Below, one piece after another: positions 13,971-24,180 of a stretch of DNA of 64,000 nt (position 1 is its first letter; every line of letters starts with the position of its first letter). A program made the translations under genes and the position numbers. The notes below the pieces were generated by a model that had not been told where the DNA came from, did no database searches, and was given only the letters and a program-made list of their open reading frames with translations. This DNA comes from Gyrodactylus bullatarudis (Eukaryota > Platyhelminthes > Monogenea > Gyrodactylidea > Gyrodactylidae), in contig SSNU01000096.1 of assembly GCA_012064415.1 (NCBI GenBank), positions 393,176-457,175 of the forward strand. The letters run 5' to 3'.

Positions 13971-16900
13971 CTAACTTTTGACATGAGCAACATGCTTTTT
14001 GCGTTTGCGTTTCCTTTTATTCTCATCCACCGATACAAAGGGTATATGGGGCAGGTTAACTCTGGACCAATTGGAAATTTTCTCCTCGGAATGGACGACC
14101 TTTTTGATAACATCATTGTGGGGCAGATATTCAGCAAATTCATTGATATCACTCAAATGTCTTCTGGCGAGAGAATACAAGACACTTGGCAAGGCGGGAA
14201 ACTTACCTAACCAATAGGCTAGCATGTTAGAAGAGTTTTTCCCGAGGAAGCTCTTCTCACTTTCGGTCATTTCCCAAGCATGATTCTTTTTATTTCGAAT
14301 TAGTCTGAGTAAATGGGAAATCTTTTGGCCCTGTAATAAAAATAGTTTGGGTTATTTTTCAAAATATACATAGTAGTAACATAGAACTTGCATCATAATT
14401 TCTTCTACTTTCGAGATCTGTTAGGACGTCTGTTTCCAAGTGTCTCTTCCAATCGTTGGTGAATACGAGGCAAGATTTTCTTTCCAGGTCTCTTTCAAAT
14501 TCTTCCTTGATTAAATTCATGGCGACATTGTCGGTAACATATTTTTTGAGGTCTATAAAATCTGAGAGATCCTGAAAGCGGGGTAAAAGAAGAAAATGTC
14601 AGTATTGTTCAAGTGGTATATTTTTGGTATATTTATAACTAACACATATAAATCTAATTAATCTGTTTGGCTCCCAGAATAAGGGAGATTTCTTCAAAAC
14701 TCTCAGGGGAGTACGCTTCAATGTGTCCTGTTCCAACATTTCAGAGAGAATATCTGCAGCAAGGACCATTTCTGGATAGAAAGATTAGTCTTATTAATAT
14801 TGGTTATTATTTAGGGGGGAACGAACCATGAGAATTATTTTCGTATAGCATGTGTATTCCTTTGCATTCATTGTGGACAATGAATAATTGACGATTCAAC
14901 TGTAGATAGTCATCGTTAACTTTGGCCTTATCTGGAAGGAGGGCGTCATGGGCATGTTTACCTTCAGTTACAATAAAGTAGACCAATAGGCCACAGGAGT
15001 AAATATCAACAGAGTCAGTCTGAAAAGTCAGTCAGGATTAGTTAGATAAAACCGAGTTTTATGTACGCAAACTAACCTGGGGAACATTTGGATCTGTGAA
15101 TATCTCAGGTGCCATCCAGCCAAGACTTCCATGACTGAGATGTTGATTTGGGGATGCTGGGAGAGCAGTGGAAATGAACTCTTTGACATAATCAATGTGA
15201 CAGGTTGATGATGGAGTGAGACCAAAGTCGGCAAGAAGTAGGTTGAACATGTTCGAAGTGCGTCCATTCACATTTGTCTCGTAATGATTAATCGAGGGGG
15301 ATGATTTCTCCAAGAGGAATAGGACATTGCTAGGCTTCAGATTTCTATGAACTGTAAGAGGGGATTTTCAGAAGAAGAATCAAGTTTTTTAACACAGGTT
15401 ATAAAACGTTTTTAATATAAAATTTTATCAACAAAAAAGTTGTGAAAAAAGTGGATTTGTATTATTAAGAGGGCCTCGCCCAAAAAATTCTTGTGTTGCT
15501 TGTGAGGCATGCATTGTTTTCTTTTTTTTAGAGAACTGGAGTTTTAAAGAGTTAAAGGTACAAAAAACTGAATGCAAATATTTGTACCATTGTATTGTTA
15601 ATAGATGGTATAGAGAGTTATTAAGAGTTTATTTTTGTTTAATCCATTTAAATTTATCAATCCAATGTAAAGTTACATGTAGATATGATCTAAAGAAACA
15701 AGAGACATCTTGAACTGATATTGGATATGATCTCAAAAAAAAGAGATCAAAAGAAGATAGAGTATTACATGGCAAAAAGTACAAATGACGCATAGAATTC
15801 AGTTTTCTTGTGAGAATAAATAGCTTTACTTAATATCTAACAAAATTTTGAAATAAATGCATAGAAAGGAAGTTTATGTTGAAATTATTTGATCGATAAT
15901 GACTCATTATTAATGAGTAAAAAGAGGTTCGATGAATGAAAATAACATGGACCAATCAGAAGAGGCCGAGGAATTTTCATTGAAGATTTGTGACTATATC
16001 TTGACCAATGAGAGAGGAGAAGCAATTGTGATTTAATAATCTTTGCAAAATTAAACAGGCTTATTGTACAATACAACTTTAGTTCTACGGTTGATTTCTT
16101 CACAATAACAACGCTCAACGGAATCGATGAAGTGCAGAAGAGAGAAAATTAAAGACAAGCTTACCGATTTTCTTTGAATGTAAATAGGCTAGAGCGGTAA
16201 TGAGTTGATGACAGACGACGTATTTATCCATACTCAATTTGATCCAGATGTTGTCGCAATTCTCTGGAATCATCTCCTTGAGACATTTATTAGGTGGGCC
16301 TCGATGTTGGGGATCAAAGAGTTGTTCCAAGGAAAAGTCGCACTTTTCCAACACGAGATAATGAAAGCTTTGGGTGCTGCCCTAGATAATTCAGGAAAGT
16401 AAGATGGTTTCTGTATTGAAAATATGTGAGAAGGGTGGGAGAATAGGCTTTAAGATAATAATTATTATTGAAAATCCAATTGGTTGTGAGATGATTTTTT
16501 ATAGCTCACTGCTTTCATAAAGAAACTGAGCATTTTCCCTATGAAGCTACATGTTTTTGAGCTTGTTCTGATATACATAAGTTCGATTGAAAGTAACAAA
16601 TTCTGACCTTGCGTCAAGCTTATTCAATGAATTATATAAATGAGGAAAAATGACAATATTAAGATCTTTGAGTAGTTTACGCAACATTTCAGATAAAAAT
16701 AATGGTAAAAACAAAGTATTTTAATTTGTTGAAAAAGAATCTTTCTCCGTTGAAACATGTTAAAGAATTTGATTAAGGCATAAAATTCTCTATTAATCTA
16801 ATAGAGATTGGATTTTGAACTGTAATTTTCAACAATAATTTCAACTTTTGATGGGGACCAACCGTTGAACAAAAACCAGAGATATAAAGTCAAGTTTTCG

Positions 16901-19900
16901 TATTCAGGTTGACATGAAGAGTTTGGGTGTCAAGAAAACGTTAATTCAACTATAGCTATCGTTAGATGTAAAAAATGATTCATGATTGTTTTTGTGAAGA
17001 AAAACAAAGAGCTGAAATGTTAATTAAGGTTCTCATATAGATGAATAAGAAAAAATCATCTTATAATAAGACTGTAGATTACTATTCTGTAATGAGTAAA
17101 AAATCTTAATTTTTTCCATTCCCGCACTAAAAATTCATTGAAAAAATCTTGGCGCGTTTTCAAAAATTGTCATTTCCTATCGAGATTTTCAGAACAATCT
17201 CGAAAGCGTATGGTTTTATAGGAAAAAATGCTTAGTTTACGATTATCTTCACAGTGAGATTTAGTGAAAATAAAATAGGTACAGGGACAAATAAACATCT
17301 TCTCCAAATGTATAATTTTCTATGAGAGCTTGTCAAGAAAAAATATCTAAATGATGATTAATTTTAGCTAAAATGCCGGAAAACCCTTAGCTAGACTATA
17401 GTCCTGGAGTCCTTTGTAACCTTCCAGTGGGCAGAGCTAAGAGTTCTATAAAGTTCTAATGTTATGACCCTCTATTTATGAGTACAGTGAACTTCCTAAA
17501 AATTGTATATAAAGAAGAGGATCTGACTTGAAATAGGAAAAAAGGGGGTCTGATATACGATGACTCAGTTAGAAAAAGAGTATGACGTAGTTGTTTGGCT
17601 TGGTAAATAGAGGGGTCTCTCTCAATTGTGAAAACGACTTTTCGTATAGATTTTCCAAAAATATTAAAATGAGTTTAAAAAATAAGTGGGGTTTAAGCTC
17701 GGCCATATTTTGGAATGGAAATTAGGCAGCTGACTCAACTTTTGATTCTGCATCGAATGGTGTTCAATTCAATGAGCCAAGATCAAAAATAGTGAACTCT
17801 GTTGTTTAAAGAGATATGAATTAGAAAATTATTCTGGTAATATAAGGATAGACATAGGTGACATGTTCAAATTTCCAACACATTTGAACTTGAAATGAGA
17901 GAGATAGAAGCACTCAAAGTGGATAGACTTAGGGAGAAAAAATCTTAAATTAATCTTATTACTCATTAGTAGGGAGGTTAAAATATTTTAGTCAGATCTT
18001 CGTGTTTATATACTTTTTTTAGGAAGTTAACTGTAGATTAAATAATCTAGCCTAAATTAACTATGGCTCAGATGCATTTCAGCTGCAGCGATACTTTTCT
18101 CCGAGTATGCTTCAAAACCAAATTCAAGAGCTAACCCCATGGATATTTTAATCCTCCTCTACTCAATGTCTTACACTCACTCCTGATCAGATTCAACAAT
18201 GGAAAGATATCAGAAGAAGTGTGGTTATTTTAAAATCTAGGATCTTAACTTGATCATTTTAGTAAACATAATAATTGAAAAATCTTCTAAGCCTTGTAGC
18301 TCATTTAAATCTTGCTGTTAGATGAAAAGAATCAAATTCTTGTTTAATTTCAGCTCAAGAAATAAAACACGTGATTAAACTATGGCTTCAAGGAAAGCCT
18401 TGAAAGGAGATTAATAGAGTAAATGAATCTTACTGTTAAAAAGTATTTGACCAAATTCCGATGGTTGACTTGCATTAAATGGGAATATTCACGAATCCAG
18501 AGTTTATCCAGGTCAGCATTACGAGCAGTTCTCTTTATGGCAACATCTTGAGCCCCATAACGGCCACTAGGTTAGAAAAAAGTACTTTTACATTACCCAA
18601 TAGCTAATGAATGATGAAGCTTAATTAAGGGTGATTTTTCATTCGTAGATGGAAGATGTCACTACACTATTTGAATGAAAGATAGTAAAATGAAAACAGT
18701 TGAAGAAATTCATTCATGAGGTTAAGCTATAACGGATTTCAAATAGACTAACTTGAAGACAATGGTTCCGTTAGGTCCATGGCCAAGTCTTTCATTGATA
18801 TTAAAGCGAATCTTGCCAGGTTCATCAACATTTTTGTCCATATTTCCAGCCCATCCATTTTCATCTGGATTATCAAAAGAGGCCGATATGAAGATGGAAT
18901 TGTTTTCCATTGACTTTGGTGCAGATTTCTGGGAGGAATAAGAAAAATTAAAGATTCATAGTCACAAAAAAGAAATGAAGAATTACAAAAGAGAGTCAGA
19001 ATCAAATGATATTGATGGAAATTTTATCGTTCAAAAAAGGTTTATAGTAAATATTTTTTTCACGTAGATCTGAGCTATCTATAAAGTTCATATATAAATG
19101 GTTAAAATATATTGATAAAATTGGATGAAATTCAGTTAATTCGATCTATTTTTTCGTTGAGATTGGGTATTTTGGAATAACCCTATTTGTTAGACCAAAT
19201 ACAGATAAAAAATAGTCTAAATTTCTTTCGAGAGTGTAGAAAAGTATTCTATACACAAGAAAACATTTCTTCAAAATTTTGACAAGTTTTATCGTACATA
19301 TTTTTGTGGTTCTAAACTATGGCCTCAAAAAATAATTTTTTGATTCATTGATAAAAATTTAAGTTTTTTTCATTGAATTAGAAAACGACAAAACCGAAAT
19401 ATTCAAGACTTGCTGATTCTGACAAAAATATTTTCAATAAACTTAAAATGGATGGTCTTAGCAATCGAATAATTGCAAAAAAAAATTCTGAAAAAAAAAA
19501 TTCTGAAAAAAAAAATCTGAATACTTCTGTGAGAACTGTTCACAGCGTTCAGTAGGGTAGGGTGAAATTTTCAACCTCATATTAGGACCAACTTTTCTGA
19601 TAGAACTATAAATTCTAAGCATTATTTTGTATCGAAGCATGTGTCGAAAATAACTTCACCATTAAGTCATTCGGTTTTAAAAATCCAGAATTTTTCAAAT
19701 CGCCGCTCAATTTTCAATGAAATTTTATTACGCAATCACTAAAATCCGGAATATCTTGGCCATTTAATGAATTTCTTAAGTTTTATCTTAGAAAAAGTAA
19801 TCTTATCATCAAGAGGGGTTAATTTTGTTATTTTATCATGTCCGTGGGATATTGTGGGAAAAATGGGCAATGACATAATGGAGAATGATTTTCATGCTTT

Positions 19901-22173
19901 AAAAATATGCAAAACATGATCTGAGTACTAAAATTTATCAGAAAAGTAAGTCCTTTCGTGAGAAGTTTGGAGAAAAAAAATGTTCACCCTAGCCTACAGT
20001 GTTCAGTCAATTTTTACAGTTTAGGGTGAACATTTTTTTTCTCCAAACTTCTCACGAAAGGACTTACTTTTCTGATAAATTTTAGTACTCAGATCATGTT
20101 TTGCATATTTTTAAAGCATGAAAATCATTCTCCATTATGTCATTGCCCATTTTTCCCACAATATCCCACGGACATGATAAAATAACAAAATTAACCCCTC
20201 TTGATGATAAGATTACTTTTTCTAAGATAAAACTTAAGAAATTCATTAAATGGCCAAGATATTCCGGATTTTAGTGATTGCGTAATAAAATTTCATTGAA
20301 AATTGAGCGGCGATTTGAAAAATTCTGGATTTTTAAAACCGAATGACTTAATGGTGAAGTTATTTTCGACACATGCTTCGATACAAAATAATGCTTAGAA
20401 TTTATAGTTCTATCAGAAAAGTTGGTCCTAATATGAGGTTGAAAATTTCACCCTAGCCCACAATGTTCAGCAATGGTATCGAAAGGGTTCAAAATATTGG
20501 TGTAATCCACTCAGATTCAATAGAGAATCATTCATTCAATGAAAGAGAATTCTTTTAGTAGTATAAACTAACTCTGTCGATAAGAGACCATTTCACGATG
20601 AGGAAACTGAGGAGAGACGTCATAATGAGGAGGAATACAAAGGATCGATTCAACTTAAGAGTGATTGATGATTCAACATGATTGCAATCCGCTTCAAGTA
20701 GGAGTCGCGGTGGCTGAAATTCAATTCCAAAGCTAAAGAGATTCAAGTCAACTAAAATGGCTCACAATGAGTTTGTATGGGTTCCAGGTGGCTTTCGATT
20801 CTTGGAATTTGATAGTAATGGCGGATACTCGTACACCCCGAGAATGCTCCTTATCCAAGGCTAAGAAGAAAGAAAACATGGAGTTAATAATAATACAAAA
20901 AAGAAATTGATCCTAAAGGAGACTAGATCACGAATTTATTAGCTGATTGTGTTAGTATTTAATAGACGAGACGCATATTTTTACAAACTTAAATATTGAT
21001 TTTAAATAGAAGAAGAATGATATTTTTTCTTTAGTATAAACCATATTTGGGTATTATATAAAACTAACATCATTGTTACTCTCGACTAGGTATCGATCGG
21101 TAGAATCAAGCTTGTTGTCATTAGGTCCTTCGATCATTTTATTCATAGGTGCTCTAAGGTATGGCCGGAGAGGGCTATCCCTGTCCACAATTACTTCCAG
21201 GGCGAATATCTGAGATTTCTCCATTCCAATGTAGAGACTTCGGCTAAAGAGAAAAGAATATGGAATAAAAAATAAATTTACATGAACTGATTAGGCAGGT
21301 CGAATTTCTTCTTCCAGTATTCATTCGAGTTAATAAAGATTGCCTCTTCCTTCCTTGGGATGAATGTGGGAAGATCAATGCGTCTTAGGTAGTCAGCAAA
21401 GATGGACTCATCTGGATTTGGGTTATTGTCATAAGAGTAAAGACCAATGATTATCGAGTCGAAAGGAATATTCCACATAACTAAAGGAGATTAACATTTC
21501 ATAGGGCTTACCCTTCTTATCGGAGAATTTCAAGAGGGAAGGAAAGTTTGTACTAACGTAATTGACATTTTTCTCTGAATAGTCCTCTTCGACGTGGGAA
21601 ATAAACTTTTTCTGAGTAAAGTTGAGTGCAATACGCTGGCTATTCAGACTGAAAAAGGATAGAGAAATCGAAGAATGGGCAATAGTGACCGAGTTATCAT
21701 TGAATTCAAACGGCCTGCATTTTTCACTTGAATTACGATCGCTTATAAGACTACCATTTCGTATATTCAATTTTGAGAAAATGTCATTCTTGGATCCGAT
21801 TGAAATAAAGGGACCATGATGTGATGGAGAATGTGAGACATATTCCCCCAGTGAATATTCATGTTTGTGGACAACGTGGCGGGAAGAGGAACGAGAAAAC
21901 TCAAAAAGCGAACCATCTACAGGGTTCAGAATAATGAGTGGACTCTCAATGTACTCAGTGATTAAAACAGGATCTAATAAATTCAATAAGAAAGTAAAAC
22001 TTACCGAGGATTTTTTTCCAAAACTTGTTCCCATTGGATGAGTCTAAACAAGTTAAGGATCCATCAAGAGTTTGTACGAGAAGATATGAAGCCTAAGGAT
22101 AATTATTTACTCCAATTACTTTAAAAATGGGTAGAATAATCAAAACATTGAACAGCAAAGAAAGTAAATTCAT
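13971..22173 (-). CDS. ERN1: IRE1-like ER-stress sensor: lumenal domain, kinase fold (HRN), KEN RNase
   Basis: Exon 1 (22120-22173) encodes a signal peptide, MNLLSLLFNVLIILPIFK. A 27-nt intron and lumenal beta-propeller exons follow (LLVQTLDGSLTCLDSSNG; 22092-21030). A membrane helix, FVFLLIMTSLLSFLIVKW, lies near 20620. The kinase part has a P-loop LGHGPNGTIVF (about 18760-18800), VAIKR (about 18530), HRNLKPSN (15330-15349), ADFGL and WMAPE. The KEN RNase has IRNKKNH, then YWLGKFP, and ends with a Lys/Arg-rich tail. In this family, lumenal stress sensing drives oligomerisation, trans-autophosphorylation and RNase cleavage of XBP1/HAC1-type mRNA. The oddity is that HRD is HRN here: codon AAT at 15341-15343, one base from Asp. 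The VAIK lysine, DFG and RNase residues remain. One intron near 14320-14400 appears to be GC-AG. Large introns hold a mariner-like MITE and a perfect palindrome. Confidence 0.93.
17485..18033. mobile_element. Non-autonomous Tc1/mariner-like element (MITE), TA target duplication
   Basis: A 549-bp element flanked by TA on both sides (17483-17484 and 18034-18035). The left end CAGTGAACTTCCTAAAAA is mirrored by the right end, which reads CAGTTAACTTCCTAAAAA on the other strand. Similarity continues inward for about 45 bp, including GATCTGACT. Ends starting CAGT within TA duplications are typical of Tc1/mariner. No transposase ORF is seen. It lies in the long IRE1 intron between the kinase N-lobe exon and the hinge exon. 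Confidence 0.8.
19475..19520. repeat. Short tandem repeat, 14-bp unit
   Basis: Three tandem copies of a unit close to TTCTGAAAAAAAAA, in the IRE1 intron just outside the left arm of the large palindrome. Confidence 0.75.
19558..20455. repeat. Perfect large inverted repeat (two 434-bp arms, 30-bp spacer)
   Basis: Left arm 19558-19991 and right arm 20022-20455 are reverse complements with no mismatch in any segment I compared. The spacer is 19992-20021. Each arm is itself bounded by TAGGGTGAA at one end and TTCACCCTA at the other, so each looks like a MITE with short inverted ends. The pair would then be two copies in head-to-head orientation. No ORF of substance. It sits in the IRE1 intron between the transmembrane exon and the P-loop exon. 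The pre-mRNA would fold into a very long double-stranded hairpin. Confidence 0.92.
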
Positions 22174-22316
22174 ACGAGGCAAGAACTAGTCCAAACTGAA
22201 AGAAAAATTTGCAACATGAACTTAAATAATGGTTGAGTTGAAACAAATCCTGTAGTTTGGCATGTGGTTTTAAACGCAAGTGTTAATTCAAAAAAAATAG
22301 ATTTCGTTTTTCATCA
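22174..22316. promoter_or_regulatory. Shared divergent promoter, IRE1 / STMP1-like
   Basis: 143 bp between outward-facing start codons. AT-rich, no motif I can name. I looked for an ER-stress element (CCAAT-N9-CCACG) and do not see one. Confidence 0.55.
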
Positions 22317-22489
22317 ATGATCAAAGGTATAGTAAGTTGAATTTCGAGAATTTCTAGGCTACTTTCGCTACTGGTTTCTACGCAGGAGCTTATTATAAAA
22401 ACTTGAACAAAGATTTTCCAGTTCCAGAACCTAAAGAACTGGTCGATACTGTGATGAAAAATGTTGAAGAGTTCATGAAGAAAAAATAA
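22317..22489 (+). CDS. STMP1-like short membrane microprotein (48 aa)
   Basis: Two exons, 22317-22331 and 22358-22489, joined across a 26-nt GT-AG intron. The predicted protein starts MIKGIATFATGFYAGAYYKN and ends VEEFMKKK. An N-terminal hydrophobic Gly-rich helix (GIATFATGFYAGAYY) is followed by a short Pro segment and an amphipathic lysine-rich tail. This order, and the length of about 47 residues, match STMP1 (short transmembrane mitochondrial protein 1). Sequence identity is too low to be certain, so the function is inferred. The stop lies 34 bp from the convergent syntaxin-16 stop. Both exons are under 150 nt. Confidence 0.62.
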
Positions 22490-22523
22490 TTTTTATATTG
22501 GAATGCAAGAACATAATGTAGTT

Positions 22524-23497
22524 TCATCTGAATTTTGTAAATATCAAAGTTACACCAGAAATCACGACAAGTAAAAATAATACTATTATAGCTTTCATCT
22601 TTTTGTCTCCTTTCTGATATTCTGAGGCCTTACTGAGATGCTTGAGACCTGATTCTACTCTCTGACTAACAACATCAACATTGTAATCGATTCTCTCGAC
22701 CATTTCACTTTGGTCCGATATAATTTGTGCTACACTTCGAAAGACTGAATTTAGTTCCAGAATACTATTGTATATTGCATGGATCTGTTCTTCTCTCTTT
22801 TTGACTTCTTCACTGTTCTGTGTCAAATCCAGTTTTTTCTCCAGGAAGAAATTATTCACAGAGTTAGAAGGCTTCTCTCTCTGCTCTTGTATGTCAAATT
22901 TTACATAGCTGTTTATCCTTTCGTCTCGACTCTTGAGATTATCCAGATATTTCGATTGAGAACTTTGAAATTCGCTTGATAAATCTTGAAGCTTTCTTGC
23001 AAATGATAAAATAATATTCTCCAATAACTTCTTTCTTATGGGGTAATTGCGAAAAAAATTTTGTTCCTTAAAAATTGATAATTTACTGAGTTGTTTATGT
23101 GTCAGAGAGATGAGTTCGTTTAATTCTTTAGACTGTAATTGAATCTCTTCGTTTTGATCATTTTGGTCTGAAAGTGTTGTGTTAACGAGGCTTCGATTGT
23201 GGAATCTGATTAACTCAGAAGCTATTTTAAGAATGAATAAAAAACATACTCTTTTGTTTGATCAATTGAAACTCGAACTTTATTGAATTGATAGTGTTTT
23301 GACTAGAATCATTAAAAGAATTGCTTACCATTCCTGAGGGAAAGCATCCTCTTCTGCGGTCGAGGTCAATAAACTTTCTATATCAGTATTCTAAAAATAT
23401 TATAAGATGAAATTACATTTTTTGAAAAAAATCTCCTTTTATCCATCTCGTTATCTCGCATACAAACATAGTTTTTCGTTAAATCTCTGTAGCGCAT
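22524..23497 (-). CDS. STX16: Syntaxin-16 / Tlg2-type Qa-SNARE
   Basis: Four exons (23417-23497, 23329-23390, 23250-23302, 22524-23221) separated by introns of 26, 26 and 28 nt give 297 residues; human syntaxin-16 is slightly longer. The N-terminal peptide MRYRDLTKNYVCMRD resembles the Tlg2/STX16 N-peptide that binds the Sec1/Munc18 protein VPS45. A Habc-like helical region follows (IKFEFQLIKQKTSELI). The SNARE motif has its zero-layer Gln in IYNSILELNSVFRSVAQII and the conserved ERIDYNVD. GLKHLSKASEYQKG then precedes a C-terminal anchor, AIIVLFLLVVISGVTLIF. It serves endosome-to-TGN fusion. The start was chosen because it opens the frame just before a conserved N-peptide. Confidence 0.86.
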
Positions 23498-24180
23498 TTC
23501 GAAAATCTGGTTCTAATTACTTTAAACAAAATTCCTCCTTGATAAGCATTTCTTAGAAAAGTCTTGAGTGTTTTTTCAAATATCTCAACAAACATTTTCA
23601 TTTTGAAGAATCTCTTATGTCAAACCAATTCATACTCCTTAACATCTTCCAAATTATTTTACTGTTTTATGACATATTCGCCAATTTTTTCGTTGATACT
23701 TTAGCTACAAGAAATGTTGATCTTCTAGTTATGCACATGTAACTTGATTTATCATTATCATGCAACAGATTACAGGATCTTTGTTTAATATTCTCAGCCC
23801 TGATTATAAACATTCTTTTATTTAACACGTTTGTATTCAAACGGGGATATGTAAAGCTCTTGCTGAAAGAGATGACATCAACAATTGTAAATTTTTTCAT
23901 TTACTTTCTCTTGTGCATTAGTCTTCACACCTGGGACTTTGTAAGATTTTTAGTATTTTCTCATGCTTTCTCTAGATATCAAGATGGCAAACACCATTGG
24001 CTCTCCCTGATAATGAAGGCTACTTCTTCCTGACAGGCCTACAAAAATGCTTCTCTGTGATTCACTACTATTATTTCAGCAGGAGTTTCCTAATCTTGGG
24101 ACAGAGGAAGTATAATGAGAATTCAGCATGGCTAGAAAAATATATTTCTCAACAAAATTAAAAAAACCGTTTTATATCAG
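23498..24180. other. Intergenic stretch with weak, unassigned coding potential
   Basis: Between the syntaxin-16 start and the CAF-1 stop. An open minus-strand frame of 77 codons (23667-23900) has no recognised domain. Minus-strand sequence at about 23985-24110 reads openly, with several alternative 23-45-nt intron-like breaks. I cannot assemble a convincing gene; it could be 3' UTR, a small fast-evolving gene or nothing. Confidence 0.3.

Noticed and set aside
14000..14220. Overlapping plus-strand ORFs opposite the IRE1 C-terminus
   Set aside because: They are antisense shadows of the KEN RNase exon, with no domain similarity and no promoter context.
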